Part shown: one piece after another, positions 1 to 7,745 of the stretch
Layout: each line of letters opens with the position of its first letter
Position numbering within the stretch: position 1 is the first letter of the stretch
Assembly (NCBI GenBank): GCA_041725895.1
Contig: JBGRQA010000003.1
Location: 124,001 to 188,000, forward strand
DNA from: JBGRQA01 sp041725895
GTDB taxonomy: Bacteria > Bacteroidota > Bacteroidia > Bacteroidales > Marinifilaceae
Direction: 5' to 3'
Length of the DNA: 64,000 nt
Position numbers and translations under genes: made by a program
The notes under the pieces: generated by a model
Told to the model about the DNA's origin: nothing
The model's input: the letters and a program-made list of their open reading frames with translations, nothing else
Database searches by the model: none

Positions 1-46
1 CTGTCGAAAAAAATCAACAGCCCTTAGGTTTAAGCGATTATTGTCC

Positions 47-580
47 TCATAATCCACTCTGAATAATTACTTTAATTCCGTTCCCCCTTTGGGTAACGTT
101 ATAATTACCGGAAGGTCCCCCATTATCAATTTGTATTAACTGATTGGAGTTTCCGATTTGATTTATTTCGTAATTTCGATTATCCCCGGAAATTACCTGG
201 TTCAAGGTGTTTTCATTTCCTAATTGTCGAATCACCGAAGTATTCTTATTACCTTGGATTATGGAATTCAAAATATTTCCGTCTCCGGATTGAAGAATCT
301 CTAGAATATTGGCATCACCTGCTTGAATAGCTTTAAGAATATTTCCTATCCCCATTTGGCGAAGTAAAGCGACTTGCTTTGCCCCATTCTGATGGAGAGT
401 TGCAACATTATACTTTCCATTTTGCAGAATAACAGCCAAACTTTCTTCCTCCAGAGCTGACAAAATACTTGTTCCTCCAGACAATTGATTTAGAAGCTGA
501 TCCTCAACAGAAGATATCTGCCCAAGGGAAAACAGTGTCGAGATCATTGAAAACAAAAATACAATTGAAAATTTAAACAT
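47..580 (-). CDS. Short curlin-repeat protein, probable CsgB-like nucleator
   Basis: Exported 177-residue amyloid subunit. An N-terminal signal peptide (about residues 1-20) is followed by a non-repeat stretch. From about residue 48 to the end there are roughly a dozen half-repeats of about 11 residues with the curlin pattern N-x-x-x-x-x-Q-x-G (for example NVATLHQNG, NTSVIRQLG, NYEINQIGN). It is the second gene after the long curlin, 95 bp downstream on the same strand. In E. coli CsgB is the surface nucleator for CsgA; the smaller size and more divergent repeats favour that role here, but this is inference. It could instead be a second minor structural curlin. The gene ends 46 bp from the window edge, so further curlin genes may follow outside. 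Confidence 0.85.
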   Translation of the reverse strand: MFKFSIVFLFSMISTLFSLGQISSVEDQLLNQLSGGTSILSALEEESLAVILQNGKYNVATLHQNGAKQVALLRQMGIGNILKAIQAGDANILEILQSGDGNILNSIIQGNKNTSVIRQLGNENTLNQVISGDNRNYEINQIGNSNQLIQIDNGGPSGNYNVTQRGNGIKVIIQSGL

Positions 581-630
581 TGGAACAAGTTAAAGAATGA
601 GAGGTATTCAAGTTCAGAAAAGAGAGAGGG

Positions 631-656
631 ATTCCCACAGGAAAACCTGTGGGAAT
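631..656 (-). promoter_or_regulatory. Perfect hairpin between the two curlin genes
   Basis: An 11-bp perfect inverted repeat (ATTCCCACAGG / CCTGTGGGAAT, loop AAAA) lies in the 95-bp gap between the long and short curlin genes. On the minus-strand transcript it is followed by a pyrimidine-rich CCCTCTCTCTTTTCT tract rather than a clean U-run. It could partly terminate transcription or protect the upstream mRNA end, giving more major than minor subunit. That role is inferred. Confidence 0.7.
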
Positions 657-675
657 TGTAGACCTTAATTCAATC

Positions 676-2307
676 TTAGAAATCTGTTTGCAATACATTA
701 GCAGTATTTCCAATTCCAAACTGAACAGTTAAATCCATATGTCCGTAGCCAATTTGCATTGTGTTGGAAACGTTACCGTATCCACCTTGAACAGTAAGAG
801 CTACATTACCCAATCCGTGCTGAGTAATATCAGCCATGTTGTGTCCACCAAATAATTGATCAATCTTAGCACAGTTGTACTTGCCAAATTGGTCAATATT
901 TGCATAACTACCGTGCTGATCCCACTGGAAGATTAAAGCCTTGTTGGCATAACCTTTTTGATCAATCATAGCGAACGAATCATCAGTTCCAAATTGTCCG
1001 ATAAATCCCCAGTTGCGAACTCCTTTTTGATAGATCAAAGCAGAGCTGTACTTGGTACCAATCTGATCAATTGCAGCCCAGTTTCTGTATCCCTTTTGCT
1101 TAACAACAGCCTGGTCCTTTTTGCCATAAATCTGAGTGATATAAGCTGTATTCTTAGCACCTTTTTGCTGTACCAATGCATCAAACTTCTTACCATCACG
1201 CTGGCTAACATCTGCAAAGTTCAAGAAACCTTTCTGCATAATTTTAGCAGAACTCTTCTTCACGTCAATTTGATCGATAAATGCATGGTTCAATTTGCCT
1301 TTCTGAACAACTTTAGCTTTTGACTTATAAGAATCAACCTGCAAAGTTTTAGCAATATTCTTATAGCCATACTGGGTAATGTCAGCAAGATTCATTGCAC
1401 CATAAACCTGAATAGCCTTAGCATAGTTGCGAACACCATACTGATGGATCAATGCAGTATTCAGGAAGCCTTTTTTCTGCATAATACCAGCCATGTTCTT
1501 GTAACCAAACTGCCCAATATGTGCAAGGTTAAGCAGACCACCTAATTGCATAATAAATGCTTTGTTGTATTTACCAAACTGATAAACCTCAGCAGTAGTA
1601 CCAATACCAAACATTTGCTTAATGTGTGAAAGGTTGGCCTTACCATCCTGAAGAACAACAGCCAAAGCACCTAATGTACCAATCTGAGCAATATCTGACT
1701 TGTTGTAGAATCCAAGCTGAGTCACATAAGCATGGCTCAACAATGCAGCCTGAAGAATATGGCTAAAATTCAGAACACCGTATTGAGACACAACAGCAGA
1801 GTTCATTAATCCTGCCTGATCTACAAAGGAGTGATTCAATTCACCAATTTGATGAACTAAAGCTGAATTTCCAAGAGCAAACAATTGATGAACCTTAGAG
1901 ATGTTCTTATATCCGTATTGCGAAACGTTGGCCCAATTCAAAAATGCAAATGGGCCTTGCACAATACTAGAATAATTCAAAAGGCCAAACTGATCAACAT
2001 AAGCATGATTGAAGGCGCCCATTTGAAGGATAGAGGATTTGTTCATTAACCCCATCTGCCACACACCGGCCATATTACCTAGACCTAGTTGCTTAATATC
2101 AGACAGGTTAAAAATTCCATATTGATCAACCCAGGCTCCGTTATAAAGACCTACCTGATCAACACCGCTGTAGTTTAACATACCAACCTGCGCAACATCA
2201 GCGTCATTTGCCACACCTAATTGATAAACATGCGACAGATTAAACTGAGCCATAGCAGCTCCGGCTGTAAACATTACAGCTACTAACAATAATAAAAGCT
2301 TTCTCAT
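676..2307 (-). CDS. csgA: Very long major curlin (CsgA-like)
   Basis: Exported functional-amyloid subunit of 543 residues, against about 151 for E. coli CsgA. A signal peptide (residues 1-21, ending AMAQ) leads straight into repeats; no separate N-terminal targeting segment like the E. coli N22 region is evident. I count 46 consecutive half-repeats of 11-12 residues, pattern x-N-x-A/S-x-V/I-x-Q-x-G-x (for example FNLSHVYQLG, GNVSNTMQIG), covering everything to the last residue. The N- and C-terminal thirds are neutral and aromatic-rich. The middle (about residues 270-460) is Lys-rich (QKG motifs). One Cys occurs, in half-repeat 41 (YNCAKIDQ). CsgE/F/G are encoded upstream on the same strand, so export by that machinery is expected. 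The symbol denotes family membership, not one-to-one orthology. Confidence 0.92.
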   Translation of the reverse strand: MRKLLLLLVAVMFTAGAAMAQFNLSHVYQLGVANDADVAQVGMLNYSGVDQVGLYNGAWVDQYGIFNLSDIKQLGLGNMAGVWQMGLMNKSSILQMGAFNHAYVDQFGLLNYSSIVQGPFAFLNWANVSQYGYKNISKVHQLFALGNSALVHQIGELNHSFVDQAGLMNSAVVSQYGVLNFSHILQAALLSHAYVTQLGFYNKSDIAQIGTLGALAVVLQDGKANLSHIKQMFGIGTTAEVYQFGKYNKAFIMQLGGLLNLAHIGQFGYKNMAGIMQKKGFLNTALIHQYGVRNYAKAIQVYGAMNLADITQYGYKNIAKTLQVDSYKSKAKVVQKGKLNHAFIDQIDVKKSSAKIMQKGFLNFADVSQRDGKKFDALVQQKGAKNTAYITQIYGKKDQAVVKQKGYRNWAAIDQIGTKYSSALIYQKGVRNWGFIGQFGTDDSFAMIDQKGYANKALIFQWDQHGSYANIDQFGKYNCAKIDQLFGGHNMADITQHGLGNVALTVQGGYGNVSNTMQIGYGHMDLTVQFGIGNTANVLQTDF

Positions 2308-2340
2308 GGTTGTAAGTTTTTTTAGGTTTAAAAGTGAATT

Positions 2341-2387
2341 AAAAGAGCAATAAATTGTAACTTTAAGATTTATAAAAGAGCAATAAA
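2341..2387 (-). promoter_or_regulatory. Twin 14-bp boxes upstream of the long curlin
   Basis: The 14-mer TTTATTGCTCTTTT (minus strand) occurs at 2341-2354 and again at 2374-2387, a 33-bp register, 34-80 bp upstream of the curlin start codon. Its core GCTCTTTT recurs on the plus strand at about 2717. The spacing, close to three helical turns, and the position suggest regulator-binding sites. No recognisable -7/-33 promoter was found here. Confidence 0.4.
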
Positions 2388-2671
2388 ATTTGGATTCGAA
2401 ATAGTCCCTTGTTGAATCCGTTAATAAAATTACTAAATCGCTCTCCCAACTGCTTCTTTATTACATGAATTCCTATATTACATTGACAAACACTGCAGCC
2501 TCATCAACCAAGCAATTAATTCTATATCAAAAGAATAAGAAATATTAAACTTCAGAAGAACAAACATAAAGCTTAAACAAAGCACATTGGAATTTTACAA
2601 TATCAATGATGTGTACGAAAAGGTTATTCTGTTGTACTCTTAAAAAATAATTCCCTGTATATTAATCAACT

Positions 2672-2711
2672 TGACAAAAAAATAAGGAACGCCCAAGGGG
2701 GGACGTTCCTT
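2672..2711 (-). terminator. Orphan intrinsic terminator
   Basis: AAGGAACG and CGTTCCTT (2684-2691 and 2704-2711) form an 8-bp stem with a GC-rich loop. Read on the minus strand it is followed by ATTTTTTTG. The nearest upstream minus-strand gene (csgG) already has its own terminator 670 bp earlier, so this may end a small unannotated RNA. Confidence 0.6.
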
Positions 2712-3382
2712 ACATCGCTCTTTTAAAACCTAACTTGATATCCGCAACTTACAACCACTTAAATAACGGATCCCGTTTTACATTTTGAAATATATATTGG
2801 GTGAATTAGGTACCTATTATTCTTTCCTATATTCTGAAACGAACCTAAAACTTCGAAACAGAGCCAGAAAAAGTAATACAATTGTGATAAAATCAATTTT
2901 AATCTCCTTTCCGACTATCAAATCCGGTTATATTGAGATCCCAGACAGCCCAGCACACAACAACAACGGCTTTTGAATGAATTGAAACAAGAATAACTCA
3001 CTTCTACATTTTATGGTTCAACCAATAGAGAATAAGAAAAAATCACATTCCTGCCGTTCATCCATCTATCTTCCATGTTATTTTATCATAAACTAATTTA
3101 ACAAACTAAACTTCAACATATAATATCATTACATAAAAATACCATATGATTTGACAAATTACATCTTTTAAAGGATAAAAAAATATTGCTTATTTTTTTT
3201 CAACATATTGATTAATGAAAATTAAACAAAACATATTAGGTTTTCTCTTCAAAATGAAAGGAATCAATATGATTTACTAGAACGTGAGTATATCAGGTGG
3301 CAGTCCCCAATAGAATAACTCGAAAAAATGATTCCACTTTTTACTTTTTCAAACAAATAATCAGATACCTCAAATGGGGACA

Positions 3383-3416
3383 AATAAAAAAACAAAACCG
3401 GATAAATCCGATTTTG
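3383..3416 (-). terminator. Intrinsic terminator of csgEFG
   Basis: CAAAATCGGAT / ATCCGGTTTTG stem (3393-3416) followed on the minus strand by TTTTTTTATTT, 37 bp after the csgG stop codon. Confidence 0.8.
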
Positions 3417-3452
3417 CTTTTCATTGGAACCATATCCTAAAAGTAAGCCTCT

Positions 3453-4955
3453 TTATTTTTCCTGTTTAACGGTTCGCGGTTTGTTCCCCTTTTTAAATTC
3501 ATCCAGTTCCGATCCTTCCAACTGAATTCGTTTAGGTCCACGTTTCTTCTCTTTTTTCATAAAAGTCCAAATCTTATCGAAATAGAAATGAAGCCCAATT
3601 TTGCCTTCCCAGAAAAAATCATTGAAATGACCTCGATCCGCCTTGTCCAACTTATCACTAAACACATAGTGATTAAGTACAGAAACATTTATACCTAAAT
3701 TATTACTAACAAGGAATTCAGCACCTAAACCATACATAGCTTTTCCCAGTATGCGGTTGGATAGATCTACATTATACCTAGACTTGCTGTTGTGTTCCGA
3801 TATCGCTCCAAATCCACCAACAACATAAGGAGTCCAATCCTTATAAGGTAGCAAACGATAAGTAGTAAGAAAATCGAGAGCATTGTATGCCTGACTCTTG
3901 TTTTTTTGCATGCTAAGGTAACCTCTGGTTCCAGCTAGTGCGAACTGAAAATGCTTTTGAGTATCGTAAAGCAGGGAAATGCTCCCCATAGGTTCCACCA
4001 GGCGTTGATCATAATCCCCCATATACAACCATCCTCCTCCATTTAAAGTCAATCCGAATTTATGACGTCGCTGACGAAAATACTGATCAAAGAAATCGGA
4101 CTCCTGGTTGATCTCCTTCTCTTCAGCATAATTCCGAATGGCTTTAGAATTCACATCTTCCGGATTTTTTAATTCCCAAAGCCCCTCAATGATCCCCTCA
4201 ATCACCAAAGCTTCTACGGCTTTTTCGATGGCCTCCTTTACGGCCATTTCCGTGGGCTCATTGTAAGTAAAACCGGTCTCAGCTTCCAATATCCGTTTGA
4301 ACTTCACGTAACGAAAAATTCCCGCATCAACTTTTTGGGATAGAAGGGTTTTTGAGGTATAAACCGTTTTGAGAATACGACCGTTGCTTGTAGAAATGGC
4401 TCTAAGGTAAACCGTAACTCGATCCATACGATACTGTCCGGAACCACCGGCTCCAAAATATTTAAGACCAGCTCCACCTGTCATAACATTCGCATCGTAG
4501 GAAATTATTCCTCCTTCCAAAACCAGCCCGGCAAAAAGCAGGGGAGGTAAAAGTTGAGAGTTATCCTTATTTCCAGAATAATTGGCTCGACTGGACCGAA
4601 TAATCTTTCTCTCATTCAACAAATTGGCTAACCCCTCCCGCTCAATAGGAATAAACCATCCCGATTCTTCAATAGCTTTTAACAATATCGAAGTAGTGCC
4701 TTGAGTTACGGCAGTTGACCAGTTTGCACCAACATCGGAGGGTTTGTATTGGCCGGTTTGATCCCGAAATTTGTAAACAGCCGCTACAATTTTATCCTTA
4801 GGTTCGGGCAGTGAGATCAAATTTTTATAATGTGGGGTTTCTGCACCTAACTGGGCTCGTCTCTGGCTCAACTGCTGATTGAAATAGGGCACACAGGAAG
4901 AAACAAACAAAAGAGATAGTAGGGCAACTATTGACAATAGAGTTCTTTTCTGCAT
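3453..4955 (-). CDS. csgG: Curli secretion pore lipoprotein CsgG with C-terminal barrel-like extension
   Basis: Outer-membrane lipoprotein forming the nonameric channel that exports curlin subunits. A signal peptide with lipobox VSSC gives a lipidated Cys21. The CsgG domain spans about residues 40-275, including the conserved segments VAAVYKFRDQTGQYK, FIPIEREGL and GGIISYDANVMTGGAG. E. coli CsgG ends near residue 277. Here about 225 more residues follow, of which roughly 300-460 alternate like an outer-membrane beta-barrel (LTLNGGGWLYMGDY..., KIGLHFYFDK), then a basic tail rich in Lys/Arg. It is last in the csgE-csgF-csgG operon, 50 bp after csgF, and is followed by a terminator. The CsgG assignment is firm; the function of the extension is unknown. 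Confidence 0.93.
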   Translation of the reverse strand: MQKRTLLSIVALLSLLFVSSCVPYFNQQLSQRRAQLGAETPHYKNLISLPEPKDKIVAAVYKFRDQTGQYKPSDVGANWSTAVTQGTTSILLKAIEESGWFIPIEREGLANLLNERKIIRSSRANYSGNKDNSQLLPPLLFAGLVLEGGIISYDANVMTGGAGLKYFGAGGSGQYRMDRVTVYLRAISTSNGRILKTVYTSKTLLSQKVDAGIFRYVKFKRILEAETGFTYNEPTEMAVKEAIEKAVEALVIEGIIEGLWELKNPEDVNSKAIRNYAEEKEINQESDFFDQYFRQRRHKFGLTLNGGGWLYMGDYDQRLVEPMGSISLLYDTQKHFQFALAGTRGYLSMQKNKSQAYNALDFLTTYRLLPYKDWTPYVVGGFGAISEHNSKSRYNVDLSNRILGKAMYGLGAEFLVSNNLGINVSVLNHYVFSDKLDKADRGHFNDFFWEGKIGLHFYFDKIWTFMKKEKKRGPKRIQLEGSELDEFKKGNKPRTVKQEK

Positions 4956-5005
4956 ATAGGTAGAGTTTTTCAGTAAAGGGTTAGAAATTCAGCGATCCAA
5001 AAGAG

Positions 5006-5434
5006 TTAGAAAAATGGAATTTGCACCGAAGTAGAATTTCCATTGGTAATATCCTGAATATTCACATTGAGTCCACTCCCATCCTCAAATATATCCACCT
5101 GAAAATCTCCCAACTCAAAAGAACCAGTTTCCAAATCACCTGTTTCTCCAAAAATCTTATCTACCAATCTCCGGGACAATTCATTTAAAATCTGCCGATT
5201 CAAATTGTCCCTAAAATCATCCAGTGGATCATTCTGACCAAACTGATCCTCCTGATTAGGATCCTCAATACGATTCTGCTGCGAAGCTGAATTCAGGAGC
5301 CAGCTCGCATTTAACTGGTCGCCGCCAAATGCAGTATTTATAGGTTTGTACACAAAATCCTGAGCCGATAAAGTCCCTGAAAAAATTATCCCCAAAAGGA
5401 ATACCGCAAAACAATACAAATACTTACATTTCAT
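5006..5434 (-). CDS. csgF: Curli assembly factor CsgF
   Basis: Secreted 142-residue protein with a signal peptide ending SAQ (about residue 24). The mature N-terminus carries the CsgF hallmark: a short aromatic segment, then NTAFGG and WLLNSASQQN followed by an acidic DP-rich stretch. In E. coli this N-terminus inserts in the CsgG channel and couples it to CsgB nucleation at the cell surface. It lies 19 bp downstream of csgE and 50 bp upstream of csgG on the same strand, so the three are almost certainly co-transcribed. The start codon is the first ATG after the signal-peptide frame opens. Confidence 0.92.
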   Translation of the reverse strand: MKCKYLYCFAVFLLGIIFSGTLSAQDFVYKPINTAFGGDQLNASWLLNSASQQNRIEDPNQEDQFGQNDPLDDFRDNLNRQILNELSRRLVDKIFGETGDLETGSFELGDFQVDIFEDGSGLNVNIQDITNGNSTSVQIPFF

Positions 5435-5453
5435 AGGTGCTGAGAATTAAAGT

Positions 5454-5960
5454 TTAAAAGATTCCTGTACCCTGCTGGTCTTCACCGCCCAACTGAGCTT
5501 TCATAGCTTCATAATTTGTTAAAAACCGAGATGCTCTTGCAATCGCATAGTCGGCCATAGCTTCGATTATATCATAACGTGGTTGAATCCTTTGTTTAAA
5601 TACTTCATCGTCGTTGATCAAGATACTCACTTGAGTCCCAATTCCGGGCAATGGCATTTCTTTAATAACTATTGTAAAGTTCTTTGCCACCTTGGGGGCT
5701 TCCCATTTCGTATAGAAAATATCGTAAAAATCTTTCCCAACCTTCGTGATGGTTTGATCCACAATTAAACCATCAATTTCCAGCTGAAGAATATTTTGAT
5801 CCGGATCGTTCTGACTTTCCAAAATTCCATTTAAAGTCTCTCGCAAAAGCTCAAGAGTCCGCAAGGAATCCTGTTTTTCTTTCTTCTCCTGCGCAAATGC
5901 TCCGCATACAATCATTCCCATCAAAAGAAATATTAGAATCTTGCGATAGTAAAAAACCAT
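5454..5960 (-). CDS. csgE: Curli assembly/transport chaperone CsgE
   Basis: Periplasmic 168-residue protein with a signal peptide ending AFAQ (about residue 24). The body matches CsgE: LEIDGLIVDQTITKVGKDFYDIF, then KNFTIVIKEMPLPGIGTQVSI and a helical DIIEAMADYAI segment. CsgE caps the periplasmic face of the CsgG pore and provides substrate specificity for curlin subunits. It is the first gene of csgE-csgF-csgG. The start at 5960 is supported by AGGAGAT just upstream, which is an unusually good Shine-Dalgarno for this window. Confidence 0.93.
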   Translation of the reverse strand: MVFYYRKILIFLLMGMIVCGAFAQEKKEKQDSLRTLELLRETLNGILESQNDPDQNILQLEIDGLIVDQTITKVGKDFYDIFYTKWEAPKVAKNFTIVIKEMPLPGIGTQVSILINDDEVFKQRIQPRYDIIEAMADYAIARASRFLTNYEAMKAQLGGEDQQGTGIF

Positions 5961-6382
5961 GATCTCCTATTTCGTAAACTTATATATATAAATATATTAC
6001 ATCCAATTTAAAAATCATAAAAAAATTACATCGAGACAGTATCAAAAAACGAAACGTTTAAGAAACCAGACATCCCAAACTCATTCTTTTCTTCAAAAAA
6101 GATCAATCCTTTAACAAACAGAAAATTGGGACAAACATCCGATACAATCATTTTCTATATGATTAAAAAAAGCCAGCCAATTAAAAGAAAGCACCGTCTA
6201 TCTTAATCTACATATTAATTCTAAAGAGAAGTTGCTATCAAAACAATATCTAACTGGAATCTCTCTCCCTTAATTTACAAAAAAGTATGGAGCAATACAG
6301 AAAAAACTAATATTAAATACAGGAAATCATTCTATTATGTGAATAATTCCCTGTATATAATATTATTCATGGAAAACAAAAG
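5961..6382. other. Intergenic region upstream of csgE
   Basis: AT-rich, no ORF of note. It contains the candidate csgE promoter and, at 6317-6356, an inverted repeat ATACAGGAAAT / ATTCCCTGTAT with a long loop followed on the minus strand by a T-rich stretch, a possible terminator for the small HTH gene. The motif ATAATTCCCTGTATAT (6343-6358) recurs at 2647-2662. Confidence 0.5.
5975..6007 (-). promoter_or_regulatory. Candidate promoter of csgEFG
   Basis: On the minus strand ATTG is followed after about 20-21 bp by TAAGTTTA, a partial match to the Bacteroidota TTTG-N19-21-TAnnTTTG promoter, 15 bp upstream of the csgE start. The match is imperfect and the region is AT-rich. Confidence 0.25.
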
Positions 6383-6571
6383 CTAGCTCAGCCCCAAATA
6401 ATCAAATAATTTGTTTTTCACATTTGAAGTAAGGGGGCGCTTCCCATTAAGAATATAAGAAAGGTAAACATCAGTAATTCCAATAATTTTAGCAACTTTC
6501 TTCTTCTTATCGTCCAAAATCCTAAGCCTCTCCTTTATTCTGGCAAGATCGTCCTGTAATTCTTGTTTCAT
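6383..6571 (-). CDS. Small XRE/Cro-like helix-turn-helix protein
   Basis: A 62-residue predicted DNA-binding protein. The N-terminal half is a charged helix (KQELQDDLARIKERLRILDD). The C-terminal half reads as an HTH: VAKIIGITDVYLSYILNGKRPLT followed by a terminal helix KNKLFDYLGL, typical of the Cro/XRE recognition-helix region. The family usually needs about 55-65 residues, so this is complete. An upstream in-frame TTG would add 10 residues, but the ATG at 6571 is a better start. It sits directly upstream of the csgEFG operon on the same strand and could regulate it, which is inference from position. Confidence 0.7.
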   Translation of the reverse strand: MKQELQDDLARIKERLRILDDKKKKVAKIIGITDVYLSYILNGKRPLTSNVKNKLFDYLGLS

Positions 6572-6753
6572 AATACAAAAGGATTTGTTTGTGAATATCA
6601 ATTAAGTTTAATTTGTCTTTGTTACAACCTGTGCAGAGAGGAGGTTTAGCTGGTTAGGCATCCTCCACTACTCTAGCACGGTTTCAATTGTTAAAGTATT
6701 TAACAATTTTCATGGTTGGTTTTAAAGTGAATATCGCAAATATTGTAACCCAT

Positions 6754-7179
6754 TTAATTGGGACTGTATTTAATTCCCGACCCGATCGCTTTCTTTAATT
6801 CAAACAGTCGAAGTTGTTTTTGTAAAAGATCATAATTGGTATAGAGAGCTTTTCGATTTTCCCATCCCGGAACATTCTCTTCTCTATCCACGGTAATTAC
6901 AACCTTGGTCTCTTTAAAATGATCATTAATATACTTTAGCATATCCAGATTCGACAAAGCTTTCAATGGAATAATTACCAGGTCAATTACATATTCCCTT
7001 AAGATTTCTTCCGTTTCTCCAGGATTCTCTGCAAAGAAGGCTTTGGCATCCAAACTGAGAATATAGTCGTTCAACTCATCAATAAGAGCTTTATTTTCAT
7101 TAATAAACAGAATATTCATAATTTGACCGGATGATGGAAGAATTCGAAATTGATTTCCTTCCAGGATTAATACGTCCAT
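6754..7179 (-). CDS. Receiver-like protein lacking the phospho-acceptor Asp
   Basis: A 141-residue protein whose fold pattern from residue 21 (MNILFINENKALIDEL) resembles a response-regulator receiver: beta1 with a degenerate acidic pocket (NEN instead of DD), then DLVIIPLKALSNLDML, where the usual phosphorylated Asp is Pro, then KVVITVDRE. A non-phosphorylatable pseudo-receiver is therefore likely. No output domain follows. The start may be at 7179 or at the internal ATG at 7119; both have the local AATTATG context. It lies between the curli operon and an NtrC-type regulator/hybrid kinase pair, so an adaptor or decoy role in that pathway is possible but unproven. Confidence 0.65.
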   Translation of the reverse strand: MDVLILEGNQFRILPSSGQIMNILFINENKALIDELNDYILSLDAKAFFAENPGETEEILREYVIDLVIIPLKALSNLDMLKYINDHFKETKVVITVDREENVPGWENRKALYTNYDLLQKQLRLFELKKAIGSGIKYSPN

Positions 7180-7745
7180 AATTCAATTTTTTCTCGTAAG
7201 GATTAAATCAAACCTCATTCCAAAACACCCATCACCTTAATTACCAACACATTTCACAATCCGGAATTAATTATTTCCCTTCCTTCTATCCGAAATTGGA
7301 GACCGTTTTGTAAACCATCAACGAGTTTCACCATATAAGAACCTGTTATTGTGGAAGTTTAATAAATATTAATTAACTTCTCCATTATCGGATACAAATG
7401 AAATCCTCTACGAAAAAAACCACCGATACTCCAATCTTCTTCACTATTTCTTACAATCCCGCAATACTTTTCGGTTTCGGATAATTCCGAAACCGGAGAA
7501 TACCTTACCAGATTTGAGGATGAAAAAACAATCGAATTGTACCACAAAAACCTATTGAAGTGCCTTTGAAAATCAGCGCAAATCAAAAAAGTTCACCACG
7601 AGAAAATCAGATAGAAGCAAAAATGATTTGGATTCTATCACAACCTTGGGGTCTTTAAAAATCGAAGACAAGAATTTTTAAATGGAATAAAAGGCTCCTC
7701 CCAAAACGTGAAATATTTTATTGTAGTAAAACATTGTTCTTATAT
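7180..7745. other. Intergenic region with a perfect palindrome
   Basis: No convincing gene; a 75-codon minus-strand frame starting with TTG has no features. It contains CGGTTTCGGA-TAAT-TCCGAAACCG (7472-7495), a 10-bp perfect inverted repeat without a following T-run, about 300 bp upstream of the receiver-like gene. Confidence 0.6.

Larger units (their letters stand above)
2308..3452. other. 1.1-kb intergenic region between csgG and the long curlin
   Basis: No convincing gene. It holds the twin boxes above, an orphan minus-strand terminator hairpin (2672-2711), a plus-strand stretch (2716-2757) resembling the curlin leader, and the csgEFG terminator (3383-3416). The rest is very AT-rich. A 63-codon plus-strand frame at 2785-2976 has no recognisable features. 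Confidence 0.6.

Noticed and set aside
958..1323. 121-codon plus-strand open frame inside the long curlin gene
   Set aside because: It is an antisense shadow of the repetitive curlin sequence; its apparent repeats mirror the coding strand.
2785..2976. 63-codon plus-strand frame following the curlin-leader-like sequence
   Set aside because: No signal peptide, curlin repeat or other recognisable feature; AT-rich composition explains it.
5961..6382. Sigma-54 (-24/-12) promoter for csgEFG
   Set aside because: No GG/GC pair with the right spacing was found upstream of csgE or of the long curlin; only weak primary-sigma-like elements are present.
7359..7586. 75-codon minus-strand frame upstream of the pseudo-receiver gene
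   Set aside because: Starts with TTG, spans the palindrome, and shows no domain or homologous pattern.
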